Shown: positions 23,454 through 36,169 of the stretch, piece after piece
Numbering within the stretch: position 1 is the stretch's first letter
Layout of the letters: the number at the start of each line of letters is the position of its first letter
Source: Cymbidium sinense
Lineage: Eukaryota; Streptophyta; Magnoliopsida; Asparagales; Orchidaceae
DNA: 64,000 nucleotides
Reading direction: 5' to 3'
Assembly (NCBI GenBank): GCA_021442155.1
Contig: CM038225.1
Span: 87,618,925 to 87,682,924 of the forward strand
The notes under the pieces: model-generated
Told to the model about the DNA's origin: nothing
Databases searched by the model: none
Seen by the model: the letters and a program-made list of their open reading frames with translations, nothing else
Made by a program: the position numbers and the translations under genes

Positions 23454-24526
23454 TATCAGAAAATAAGTAAGAAATACTCATGATACTAGTAAGCCTAGTA
23501 AGCATTCCAACCTATCCTATGGTGAGGCTTTATATGTTTGAAAGTGAAGAGATTTATTTATTTGGATCAAAATTTTATTAGATTGTTAGGGCTTATAATC
23601 TATCAACATAAGATTGTGAAAATGCCTAAGAGGTAAGGATTTATGCTTGTAGCCTGAAGGAAACTAGCAACCTCAGATCCTATATCTACAAAACTTTAAC
23701 ATAAGTTAAAGCATGACCAGAATCTAAGTGATAGGGGACATAAGGACCTATTCCACAAGAGAAGATAGACTGGCCCAACTATTCTGGACTTACAACTCTC
23801 TGGCGTGGCCGCCAACTAACACCTCTTATGATTCAAAATCATGTAGTCCGATCTTATAAAATTATGAGATGGTTAGTCTTGTTATTTAATTAGAAAGAAA
23901 CTAAAGTCCTAAACTCACTCCCTAAGAGACTAGAGCATGAGTGATATGAACATATGACTTACTCTAAAATGCAAATCTTTATAATTTTTATTTCATTTTG
24001 ACATAATATTTTAGACAAAGGCTTTGAGATTTTTATGCCTAAATGCATGATGTAATGGGGTTGTTGGCTAAATCAGTAAGAAGAGGGTGTTCTCCACCAC
24101 AAGGGATTCCCTCATAGGTCAAGCATTCCCATATCATGCAAGGATAGAGATCCCCCATATTCAAGGAAGAAGGAATATGATATGCATGATGTGAGACATA
24201 CAACCATACAGCTTTGGGGTTGCTAAATCTTTTAATTATCTTGATTAGAGCCTAGGCTTTATGATGAGGTTATCAGTTGTTTAGAATTTTAATTATGAGT
24301 TATTAATTGGGGTAGAAAACTTAATTTTATCTTAAGAGCCTAACGTATCTAGGCTACACATTAAAATATCAAACATAAAGAAATTATGAAAATCATGCGA
24401 TTCTTTTGTACAATCTAAATATAACATCAAATAATTTTATAGACTACAGTAAAAGAATAAAAGCTCGGTGCAGTCGGGTACTACCGTATACGCTGGGAAA
24501 GAGAAAAGATGGGTAGCCAAGCTCTA

Positions 24527-24537
24527 CCCTTATACAA
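24527..24537 (-). promoter_or_regulatory. TTGTATAAGGG core-promoter-like block
   Basis: An exact TTGTATAAGGG on the minus strand with the usual flanks (GGGTAGAGCTTGGCTACCC downstream). It belongs to the 3' LTR of the outer element. Confidence 0.45.
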
Positions 24538-24910
24538 CCCAAAATATAAAAGAATAATTACAATTTAGAATTAAATACATGCTATGGGGGTCTTCATTCT
24601 TCAATTATTCTTTCTTCTTTCTTCCTTCCTCTGATTTGATTTGCTCCAAGGCATCAGAAGGTATCCCATAACTAAGCCTTCCAGCCACTGCTCATCCTAA
24701 TCCCCCATAGCATTAATCCTAATTCCTATTGTGAAAATTATATTTTATAGAAAAAGTAAATCTAATTACACCTGTAAAATAGATATTAGCTAAACATACT
24801 TACAATCTCAAGTAGTTATATTTCATAATTTAGACTCCCTACACATGGGTAACCATGCTCACCTGTCCTAATGTGGATTATGCTTAGGGGCACAAGCAAC
24901 TTGCAAGCAA

Positions 24911-24913
<3 letters not shown>

Positions 24914-24997
<84 letters not shown>
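24914..24997. repeat. (AT)42 dinucleotide microsatellite
   Basis: An uninterrupted AT run of 84 bp within LTR DNA, between the GGGGCACAAGCAACTTGCAAG block and CCCTCAAGCACAATCCCC. It is likely length-polymorphic and prone to assembly error. No other LTR copy has it at this position. Confidence 0.97.
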
Positions 24998-24999
<2 letters not shown>

Positions 25000-25109
25000 C
25001 CTCAAGCACAATCCCCTATAAAAATGAATGTTAGACTATCAACAATCTAGCCTCTGAAACATACACCCTAACAAATATTAGATCACAAAACAAAACAAAA
25101 CATACCTCA

Positions 25110-25114
25110 CACAT
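25110..25114. repeat. left target-site duplication of the solo LTR (CACAT)
   Basis: CACAT directly precedes the LTR start at 25115, and TACAT (32526-32530) follows its end. One transition separates them. Confidence 0.5.
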
Positions 25115-28011
25115 TATTGAGCTCATTTTTAGGATGAGCTCTCAACCCCTCCATCTTTGAAATAGGACTTCTCTTAGAATTTAAGAGTTCCTTAGTCTTA
25201 AGACACTTCTAGTGATTAGGTGAACACTCAACCTAGCCATAGAGACTTAGAAGAGTTAGCCATAGGAATAGGTCATGCCTTAGGGGTGTTTGAAAAATTT
25301 GTATACCATATAGCTTAAACCAAATTCCTCACTTCCTCCCTTCAAGTCAAACTCAAATCAATTCCAACTTGATTGATTTTGTCCAAACTCATATCAACTC
25401 CAACTCTAACTCTAACATTGAACCAATTCAATGGATTTTCTCAAATCATGAATCAATCCCAAATAATTGAAGCATATGATTGAAGCCCATGATTGGATTC
25501 AAAACTCTAAAATAATTCCTAAGTCCTTTGATTCCCTTTCATGGACTTAGCTCAAATAAAATCTAACTCAATTCAAATTCAAGGAATTTTTTCATAACCC
25601 ATTTATATTCTCATTTATATTCACAAATATAAATGAAATATAAATTTTAATATCCAAAAATAAATTCAAACAAAAAATGAAATCCAAATTCAACCAAAAT
25701 TCAACCTAAGCCTTTCAAGTCAAAATCTTGAACTTAGCCAAATCAAATTCAAATTAAGCCAAACCCTTGATTTTTATTTATGATTCAATCAATCCTATAA
25801 TCATGAATCCATATATAAATATAAACTTTAAACATCAATCCAAAAATAAATTCAAAACTCAAACTCAATTCAATCAAAATTTGACCTAAGCCTTTCAAGT
25901 CAAATTCTTGAACTTAGCCAAATCAATTTCAAATCAAGCCAAACCCTTGATTTTTCTTTACGATTTAATCAATCTTTCAATCATGAATCCAAATATAAAC
26001 ATAAATTCAATCATCAAGCTAAAACTAAATTCAAAAATCAAACCCAAGTCAAACTCATGTTCATCCTTTTTGAACATGAAATTGTCAAATGAATCAAAAC
26101 TCATTTGACTTCAAACCACTTGCAAATGGATTTATATTTCAATCATAAGTCCATATGTGAGTTCAATCAAACTTGATTCAAGCCTTGATCAAGTCAATTT
26201 ACCTACTTAGGCTCACTTGACCCAAAGTGACCTAAAGTACCCCTTTTGAGCCAAATTCTAATCCTACCCCAATTGGATTGAACTAAACACACATAAGCCT
26301 CACATTGTGAGCACAATCATCATGAGATGATCAATCACTCAAATTGGGTCAAACCAAGTTAGAACTAAAGGTTGAACAAGTCAACACTTAGCCAAAATGA
26401 AACCTAAACTAACCAAAATCCACCATATGCCAAATTGATTGAAACCATTGATCAAAACTAATTCATGATCAATATTTGAACATGACCAATTCATCATTTG
26501 AGCTTAACCTAGCCCAAATTGGCCAACTTGACCCATTTGACCTAAATGAAATCAAATGATCCAAATCCAAATATAAATCAAATTGAACCAAACTAATGAT
26601 GCCAAAATATTTAAAATGGTCATATGAACTTGACCCAACCCTTGGTTTGACCCAATTTGACCAATTGGTCAACTTGACCAAAGTTGACTCATTTTGACCT
26701 AATTAGGTCAGCATGAGCCAAATCATATCAAACAAACTATAAATTCATTGAAACTTGGTCTAACCAATTTTTCAATCATACCAAACATATTGAAATTGAA
26801 ATCCAAGCCAAACGATCATTTTACTTCTAGGCCATAGAGTAACCTAAAATCAAAACCACTTGGAATTTGGTCAATTCCTTTTCATGGACACTTTGCATCC
26901 TCTTAGTGGGCCAAATGGTCACTAATGAGGATGGTGTACATGACCCATTGGGTTTGGATCAGCCAAACCCAACCCAAGGTTAAAACTGACCACCTCACTT
27001 GACATGAGCACATGGGAATCCTTCCTCCACTCATTTCAATCACATGGGAGCTTCACTAGTCCACTCCACACCCAAAATTGAATGCCATGATTATCTAAAT
27101 GGCCTAACAAACCCATTGAATAGGGTGAATTAGATCAAAATGGCAAAAGAGCTTGCAACCATCCGATTCACCTAGATGGATACATACTCCCCCTAATTCC
27201 ACTTGAATTCAACACTCCCACACTCGATTGAGCTTAGGGAACTCAAAGCTAGCACCCCAAGGTTCCTCTAGGCTTCCTCAACCCATTTCTAATTCTCCAT
27301 TTTTGGTTTTTCTTAAACCGAAAATAGGGGAGCTCCCTCAAATATCCATCTCATCTAATACACAAAATTAGCTCAATTCCTCTTGCAAGCTTCTTCAGAG
27401 GACTCAATTGAATTCACTCCAAGCTTTATCCAAGTTCTCAAGGAAAGGGAGAGGGGGCTTTGATCAAGGCCATGAGCATTTGAAGGTGAACTTGGTCTAT
27501 AGAGAGATCTACACAACCCTAAGTCTTGAAACTTTCAACAGAGCTTCATCTCCACTAGATGAAGCTACCTCAATGAATTTTAGTGCCACTGATAGCCTTT
27601 GGCGAGGTATGGATCAAAACCTAGCTTAGAATAGGGTGTGTGTGGCCTTTTGTCAAAGAAATTTTTATCTCAATTAAAACTAGCCATTGGATGTCTTCTC
27701 CCTTGCATGATAATGGTGTGGGTTGAATTTTAGCTCAATTCAAGCTCTATCAAGCTTAGATCATGCCATGGAAGATGGACAGTGGCCATCTCTCGTAGGA
27801 GACCTAATGGATGGATCATGGGCTATCCATCCGTGCATTTTGGATGGACAACCATGATCAAGCCGCCTAGGATCCATAGATTAATCCCTTAAGAACTATG
27901 GGCTCAATCTCAATCGTCTGATCCTTGATCGAACATATGAGGAGAAAGCGTGTAACACTACCACTGATGTGGCACTCCGATGTGACAACTTAAGTAATGA
28001 ATCCCACTGCG

Positions 28012-28049
28012 CCACGTGGAAAGCGCACGCCGCGTCAGCCTCCACGTGG
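28012..28049. promoter_or_regulatory. paired CCACGTGG G-boxes in LTR
   Basis: Two perfect CCACGTGG palindromes (28012-28019 and 28042-28049) lie 30 bp apart, flanking a CpG-rich GCGCACGCCGCGTCAGCC segment. This is the strongest G-box pair in the window and lies at the conserved LTR position. It is unusually CpG-rich for old, methylated plant repeats. Confidence 0.5.
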
Positions 28050-29689
28050 TGTCGATGGGATTTGTGATTTAATTAGGCTTTTTAATTAATGGATAATCAT
28101 GGGAACTTCAAAATAGCATAACTAATTATAGAAAAATTTAAAAATACAAAATAAAAAGCATTGTGAAGATAATTCAAAGAGGAATATTCTAAAATTAATT
28201 TGAATTTATTTTGAATAGTGATATTTTCTAAATTTGAGTTTTATTGAAATTTAATTATGTTAATTAGTCCCTAATTATCACACTGATTAAATTCAAACTT
28301 CTCATGTGCTTTTAGTGGGTTGACTTCTGCCTCCCCTAATTTTCTTGGGATTTATTAGTAGTTTAATTAGGGTAATTTCTTGGTTCATTCCTAATTATCC
28401 TCTCAATCAATTAAATGTTTAATTAACCTTTTTAATAGTGATAAATCCATTAATTAAAGTTGCTAATCACCTTAGAATAGTGAGTGGACTTAGGGAATGA
28501 GATTAGGGTTCTTTCACATATCTTCTTTTCCTAAGTTCATTTCATTTGGGTAAAATCTAATTAAGGTGTAAATTAATTTAATAAGTTTAATCACTTAATT
28601 TAAATGGCCCAATTAATCAAACTTTTCAAAATCAAAACATTCCAGAACTTAACCAATACATCTTGGGTAGGTGCTTAGGTGTTCAATAACCTAAGTAGCT
28701 TAAGGAAATCCAAATCCAACCCACATGTGTGAAAAAGGATTATGAAAGTTCTTAAATTAAACCCTTTGACTTAATTAATCATTAATTATGAGCCAATTGC
28801 ATTAGGTACCTTTCTTTCCTAGGATACATTGCTGATTTAAATTACTTGTGGTTTTATGTCATACATTAGCTCTTAATTATTTGATTAAATATGCTAAAGT
28901 GGTATAGGTAAGGGGTAAGTAATGCACTTAATTCACACCTTAACCTAAACAAAATATAAAAATCATCTAATGGTTCTAAAATTAAACCAAAACAATATAC
29001 ACATGTGGGAAATGGGTTAGGACCAGCAAACCTCTTCACATTTCTTAAATTCAAATAAAACTCAAATAAAACTAAAAATCTCTTTAAAACAAAATTGATT
29101 TGCTTTAAATAATTCTATTTCATAGGATTATCTTTAGGAATTAATTAGGGTAAATGAATTTACATGCTTTCATCACTTTATTTCTTTCCTAGCATGCTAA
29201 AATGTGTATGCCATATGAAAGTCATGCATTCATGCTTTTTCAAAATCAAATTAAAAAAAAAGGAAATGTTTCCTTTATGTCAAATCTCATGTTTTGGATA
29301 AAGTAAGAATATGAATGGCTATTATCACTATTAAATCCAAAATTACTTTAAAAGCTTATGAATCAAACATAAAAACTGAAAGTTATGCTACTTATAATTA
29401 TTTATGAGCTTGCATGTGAGTAAAAATATAAAGATGTGCATAATGTGGCTTTCCTTCACTTTTCTTTTAACATAGTTTTGAATAGGATTTGGCAAAGTGT
29501 ATAGTTCATTTGAAAATAACACAACACTTGCTTAAATCCATTTCTATTCATTCATATGTTATTACTTAATAAGGACATCCACACTTACACATATAAATTG
29601 TATAATCAAATCAAACAAACAAACACAAACTTTTGCATCTTTCTTTTTCCTTTCATTTCTTTTGTACATGTATATGTATTTAAGGAAAA

Positions 29690-29800
29690 TGGTCTATTAA
29701 TATGGATAACCCCAAGGTTGCGAGGCTTTAAGTAGCCCTAAGTAGGTCATGTACCTTATACCCCTGGTGCTAATAATGGCATCGTACTCAGTTATGCCTT
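29690..29800 (+). repeat. single copy of the AT-module subrepeat
   Basis: ATGGATAACCCCAAGGTTGCGAGGCTTTAAGTAGCCCTAAGTAGG is one diverged copy of the block that is tandem in the other LTRs. Only one copy is recognised in this LTR. Confidence 0.55.
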
Positions 29801-30960
29801 TCATACATATATGTGTGCATATCAAATGTGGATAAAAGAATCCCACTTTTTCTACTTAAAAAAATCATGCATCATAAAAATATTCAAATTTCTCAAACAA
29901 ATTTTCTTAGCATTCATCATTAAAGTGTGCTAAACATTTCCATTTGTATGTATAGATATGCTTAGGATTCATTCATATGCATGTTACACATGTTGGGAAA
30001 GAAATGAAGTGATGTGTGTTTTGTGATAGTATTTTACTTTACTTAATCTTAAAATACCTTTCTTTTTGAATAGGTTTATTTAGGGAAAAATCAAAACTTA
30101 GGATTAATTAAAATACATAAAAAATATTTTGTAAATAAAAATCAAATATGAATCTACCTTAGAAAGATAAGTTTTCTTCTCTTTTCCTCTCTTTATAACT
30201 TAGTAATTAATTGTAGGTTTCACTTAAACTAAATCAAAAATACAAAATAAAATCAACCAAAGCAACTAAATAACTTACATGAAACAAACCCTCTAAGTTG
30301 AATATTTTCATACTTAGAAAACTTCAACCTTAAAGTATAGCTAAGCATACCACACAAACCTTAAATAACACACACATTAGGCTAAGTCACCATTTCTAGC
30401 TTTAGGTTAGTGGTGCATGGTTTGATGTTTGTTTTTGTTTTGTGATATTTTATTTTAGACTGGATGTTAGGGGCCATGTGTGTAGGTTGAATGGTAGGGC
30501 GATCTTAGCCTAACCATTATCTTCTACAAGAGATTATGGTTAAGGGGCATTGTAATAAAAATATAACTGCTTTTGTTGTGCATGTGCTTATACCCCTAAG
30601 CATAATCCAAAATAGGCCAGGTGGACTTGGTTACCCATGTGTGGGATGCTAAGTCCAATTTATATATACACATGCTTGGGATTGTATGGTTTGTTTGGCT
30701 AATCTCTATTTTGCAGGTGTTAGTTAGATTTTCTTTTTTCCATTTTCATGTACTTTTGTAATTAGGATTTTGGAATGATTATTATGGGAGATTAGGATGA
30801 GCATTGGTCATAAGATCATGTCTTACGTACCATGTAAAACCTTTGGAGCAACCACATTCCAACCAACCAAAAGAACAAAGAAGAAAGAAGAAATGAAGAA
30901 TGAAGACCCCCATAACATGAATTCCTTGCTTAATTGTAATTAATTCATTTATAATATGGG

Positions 30961-30971
30961 TTGTATAAGGG
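30961..30971 (+). promoter_or_regulatory. TTGTATAAGGG core-promoter-like block of the solo LTR
   Basis: An exact TTGTATAAGGG, followed by GTAGAAATCAGCCC, then GTACGACAGAGCCCGACC and CTTTTATTCTTT. This is the best-preserved plus-sense copy. Confidence 0.45.
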
Positions 30972-33524
30972 TAGAAATCAGCCCAATTTATTTTTTGGGT
31001 TTGTACGACAGAGCCCGACCACAAATGACCTTTTATTCTTTTGCGCTAATTTTATAAATTCATTGATATTTGTTTAACTTGCACATTACGATGACATCTT
31101 TTCCTAGTTTCTTTCTTGCTTTGATGTATGGCCTGGATGACAATTAGGCTCTTAAGAAAATAAATTTTCTATCCAATTAAATAACTCAAATTAAAAATAA
31201 ATAACTCATAATCTTACCTAAAGTTGAGGTTATAAAACAAGATAAAAGAATTAGCAACCACTTAGCTGGATGTTGTCTTACTTTTCTAACAACATGAATA
31301 AAAAACATATTATTTCACTCTTGATTGGAGGACTTCCACCTTTTCCAGAGAATTTGGCTTGACCTATGAGAGCCATGGTGTAAACACACCTCCATATCTT
31401 GTTAATTTTGGCTCATAATCTAATTGCTCATGCATTAGGCATGTAAATCCTAAAGCATGTGTCAAATTGATTGTCCAAAATAAAAATAAAATATAACAAA
31501 ATTTGCATTAGATTTAAGTCATTAAAGCATGCCCTACATGATCTAGTTTCTTAGGGAGTGTAATTAAGGACTTAGTCTCTTTCTAAATAAATAATAGCTT
31601 AGCTATATTGCAAAAGCATTTGACTTGTCTACATATTTTAAAATCATAGGAGGAGTTAGTTGGCGACCATCCCTAGGAAGTTGTCAGTCCAACAGTTGGG
31701 TGGTTTATCCTCTTATGGAGGTAAACTAAATACCCATTTTCTCCTTAGATTTAGGTTGTGCTTTTAGCCCTCCCTAAAGTTTGCTAGATTTAGGTTCAAA
31801 GGTTGCTACTTCCCTTTGTGGGAAATGAGCATAAATCCTCACCTCTTAGGCATTTCTGTGACCTTGTATCATGGAATTATAAGCCCTAACATTCTAATAA
31901 AAATTCAACTCAAATAAATAAATTCAATTTCAAAAATGTAAAACCCCACCATTGGATAGTTTGGGGTGCTTACTAGGCTTCCTAGTCTTAAGCACCCCCT
32001 ACTTGTTTTCATTTGGCTTTGATAAGAACTCCCTCCTCTTAATCGATCCCACTTGACTTTCTAAAAATAAACCAATCAATTCATAGTCCTAAATTTGAAA
32101 TCTTTGGAGATAACAATCATTTACCTTAATCGAGAGTATTCCTAAGGAATCATGTTCCTTAGGATGTAATTAACTGAGGGTTTGCCCTTGTAGGAAACTT
32201 AACAAATCCGGTTTAAAATAAACCCTACTTTACCTTTCCATGTAAAGTAAGAGAAGAATCTCTGGTACATTCTGAAGACCCATAGTCCTTAGGAGTCCTT
32301 ATTGAGGTGATTAGATCTATTGTAGGGTGATGACTTTTATCTTTCGAGATAGTATAACTCCTCTCAATGTCATATTTGACCACCCTAATACGAACATCTG
32401 CGAATCTGCGTGGCATCCTAATAAGGAGAATTTTATATATATTTCTATTTTTCATTTATCATTCTTTTCCCTTAAAAGAAAAGGGGGATAGATGAAGGCA
32501 GAGATATATATAAAATTTCACCACATACATACACCGTCCTAACTTAAGACTAGGAGTGGTGGCTTAATTCTAATGCGCGTGCTAAGGCTTTGTATGGTGT
32601 TTCTTAACTAAGCATTCGAGTTATGATTTTCTAAATATGGAAAAGTTTAATTTAACATAAAGGTTGGTTTCACTTCAAGTTGTTTAGTTGGTTTTTGATT
32701 TTTACCTTATGTTTTTTTTATTTCATTTGACTTACACTTAGCATCTAACTGTTATAGAGAGAAAAAAGAGGCTTACCCTCTTTCATCCCTACCTTAAGCC
32801 AATTTTCAAAGCACATTTTTATGATTTAGTTCTCTTTAGTGAATATCCTTTTAAACATTTTGTTAATCTTAAGTTTAGGCAAACCTTAACTAAGCCTGTC
32901 CAACATGAAAGACATTTTAAGATTAATGTAGTTGAATTACTATCACATGACATATATCAAGTCATTCCTTTCCATCACATGTAAGATGCACATGATTTGA
33001 CACTTAGCATATCTATGCATACAACATATTTTGACACACTTAAATGATGAATGGATGCATACATCTGGAATTTACATTTGTGTTTGATTGAATTATTTCA
33101 TGCATACAAATTAAAGATCTATTCAAATTCTAATACAAAAATACATAAGAATGAAATTAAATGAGTATGTGCCTTTGTTAACCAGGGAAGTGAGGAAATC
33201 AAACAACGTCTTTGTGGATACTCAAAGCCTCATATTCTTGGGATGTCTAGACTATATACTTATATCCATTCAAACACATGTCAATTTATCTGTGAATTAT
33301 AAGAAAGAGAGCACTAACTTACATGTAATGTATTTTAATGACTTAGATGATTATGGATGCATGTATTTCTAATAGAAAAGGGGATTTTCATTCCTTAATT
33401 AAACATAAATAAACATGTATAAAAGATGTAAGTAAGTACGTGCCATTATTAACCAGGGAAGTGAGATAACCAAATGACCTCCTTGGAGCTACTTAAAGCC
33501 TCGTATTCCCAGGACCTCTAGACT

Positions 33525-33967
33525 CCGGCAAAGGGTTCTGAGAAATTCCTTGATTCTGCCTTCTGAAATGTGCTCCATCTAATTTGATGATTTTGATCAT
33601 TCAAGTCATAGAATATGAAAGAAAGTGTAAGATTACTCTATGTCATGACTTGGATATCTATGGAAAGGAGGAGTAAAAAAATACTGGATGGATCAGAAGC
33701 CGTCGCATTGGAACAAGGATCAAAAGATCGACATTCAGCTTTAAGTTGAAATTTGCTTGCTTTCATTGATAGATTCATAGTTTTCTTTTCATAGGCAAAT
33801 TGAAAGAAAGTCGCTACCAACTAGTATCTATATAGGTGCAGTCTGATTCAAAGTCCCATCCCAATGAATATTTTGCAACTGAAGAGGTGGTTAGGTGGTG
33901 TGAATTAATGGTGAATGTTTCATTTCATCAAACTTGTCTGTCATGCTCAGAATCCTTTCATCCATGT
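33525..33967. other. 443-bp island of unknown origin inside the LTR
   Basis: LTR subrepeat sequence breaks off after CCTCTAGACT (33524) and resumes with ATATAGTTG (33973). Removing the island and one copy of a short direct repeat (GACT on the left, CGACT at 33968-33972 on the right) restores the LTR phrase CTAGACTATATA. The island is less AT-rich, lacks LTR motifs, and has 60-80 codon frames on both strands whose translations I do not recognise. It could be organelle-derived DNA, a host gene fragment, or a small transposon without obvious terminal inverted repeats. Confidence 0.6.
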
Positions 33968-35961
33968 CGACTATATAGTTGTTATCTTAGATACACATTA
34001 GTGTGTATACAATTTAGAAGACTGAAAACCATGCAAAAATTGTATTTCTTTCATTGGTTGTATTATTTATGCCTATGAATTAAAGCCCTTTCCAAATTTT
34101 GATACCAAAATACATAATAATGAAATTAAGTAGGTACGTGCCTTTGTTAACCCAGAAAGTGAAGTAATTAAATGACCTCCTTGGGGCTACTTAAAGCCTC
34201 ATATTACAGTTCTCCTGACTATATACCCATTACCATTCAAACCTATGTAAATCTATGCATGAATTCAAGAAAGGGAGCTTCACTTCACATACTTAAGCTA
34301 TAAGCACATGGAACTCCTATGTATATATTTATAACTTTCACCACTCCAAATATTCCAATCCATTTATAGACTTTGGTAAAAATATATTTGAATTTAAAAA
34401 TGATAATAGCCACACATATGATTAAATTAAGCTAACACAAGCAATCTTACATAAAGAAATTCCATTTGATTCATTTAAATTTGAAAACCTGAATGCATGG
34501 AAACACATGACACACAAAATCTAAAGTGATTGGAAAGGGATAACTAAACATAAACACATAGTTTATTCAAATACATTAATTTTTAAGGATAATCACATTA
34601 AATAAAATTTCTTAAAGTAAACCAAAGCTTATTATTAATTTGGTTCTCTTTTGGATTTGAGTTGAACTTAAAGAGGAGAGATTACTTGATATTTTAATCT
34701 CATTCCCATGTTAGTAATCTTAATTGGTTTAAGGAAAGATAATTAAGTAGGTTTTATGAATTTATTAAGTTAAACCATTAAGCAAGTCATTTAATTACCC
34801 TTCCATATGCTTCTTTAATTTAATTAATCATTTAATCATGAGCCACAAATGATATGGATATGTGAGAAAATAAAATTGCAATGCTCCTAAGGGACCTAAT
34901 GCAATTGGCCCATAATTAAATATTAATTAAGTTAAAGAATCTAATTAAGTACTTTTATGATTTTTCCACACTTAAGAGTTAATTATGACTTAAAGGGCAT
35001 TCATGTTATTGAACACATAAAGAGAAACTCTTAATCTCATTATTAATTATCTGAAGTGATTATGATTTAAATTTGATTTGATTAGAACATTTAGTTGATT
35101 AATTAAGCATTTATTTCAATAACTTATTAATGAATTCTCTTAAAATGAAATGAATTTAGGAAAGTCCTAACCACTCTCCCTCGTCCATTCACTGTCAATT
35201 AGTGATTAATGAGTTTTAATTATTTAATTTTTACCATTTTGAATGTTAATTAATCATTAAATTAATTAAGAGGGTAATTAAGATTTGAAACTTCAATTTC
35301 CCTAGTTACCTAAGTAATAAATTCTAAGAAAATCATGGGAGGTAGAGGTCATCCCATTAAATCAATTCACCAGATTTGGATTTAAAGCTAATTAATTGTA
35401 CATTCAAACCCTAATCAAGCTTTAATTATTGTTCCAAATCAAATGGAAATAATTTTAATAAAATTTGCTCTATTTTACCTTTAAAATGAATATTTATTTG
35501 AATTTTTTTTATTTTTCTATAATTAGTTATAATTTTTCAAAATTTTAGCCATTAAAATGGATAATTAAGATTTAATTAAGCCTAATCCCATTGACACCAT
35601 GTGGACCACTGACGTGGCGGCAATTTTCACATGACGTCGAAAGATTGGCCATTTAAATCCATTCGAGTCAGCACTGATGTGGCGGTGGTGGATGAGCTTT
35701 CAACCTTCCAGTTCCTAAGGGATTAATCAATATCAAATATAGTGGATAATCACAGCCATCCATTTTGATCATGTAGAATGGATCGCAGATGATCCATCAT
35801 CCCCCACTTGATCCAAGCTCCCTAGAGCTCGTGAGATGCTGGAATCAATCCAAAACGTTCACAAAGGAAATCCAAAGGGATATAATGGTGGATTTTTCAT
35901 GACATTACACTTTTCTTCAAAAAAGCAAAATAAAAATTGAAAATCCACAATTTGTTAGAAA

Positions 35962-36169
35962 TTACCTCACCGGAGCTCAAGAATGGCGGTGAACTGACCA
36001 AGGTAGCTTTGCCTTGAGGAGGAGAAGCCCAGCTAAGAAGATGGTGCCTTAACTCCTCATCGATGGCTTTGTGGACCAAATGTCATTGGAAAACACATTA
36101 GAGTTATAATTGGGGTGGCCTCCAGTGCTCAAATTGCTAAGGAGAAAGTTTTTTTTTGCCTCACCGGAG
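35962..36169 (-). repeat. duplicated LTR cassette with CTCCGGTGAGG motif
   Basis: CTCCGGTGAGGTAA (minus strand, 35962-35975) and CTCCGGTGAGGCAA (36156-36169) mark two cassette copies about 194 bp apart, as in the LTR at 8387-8593. The sense-upstream halves share a TTTGGTC/CATTTGG and GGTAGCTT arrangement. Confidence 0.6.

Larger units (their letters stand above)
23454..25114 (-). mobile_element. outer minus-strand element: 3' LTR, distal part
   Basis: Minus-sense LTR modules: CTCATGATACTAGTAAGCC (23477), CCGCCAACTAACACC (23810), the promoter block (24527-24537), GTGGATTATGCTTAGGGGC (24871), and a block ending CACACAT at 25114. Read across the solo LTR at 25115-32525, the module order continues at 32526 without loss, as in the uninterrupted copy near 5500-5640. 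The outermost LTR end is missing, cut by the fragment ending at 23453. Confidence 0.7.
25115..32525 (+). mobile_element. solo LTR (7.4 kb), plus sense, inserted in the outer 3' LTR
   Basis: It starts TATTGAGCTCATTTTTAG (consensus TGTTGACCTCACTTTTAG) and ends ATTTCACCACA at 32525. All modules are present in order: start block with CAACCCCTCCATCTT (25144), GGTCAA/TTGACC module (25300-26900), GC-richer module (26900-28060) with two CCACGTGG boxes, AT-rich module (28060-30330), CCTAAGCATAATCC (30595), TTGTATAAGGG (30961), and distal modules to 32420. The flanking minus-sense LTR continues uninterrupted if this block is removed, with imperfect 5-bp duplications (CACAT/TACAT). No interior exists, so it is a solo LTR formed by LTR-LTR recombination. 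Confidence 0.8.
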
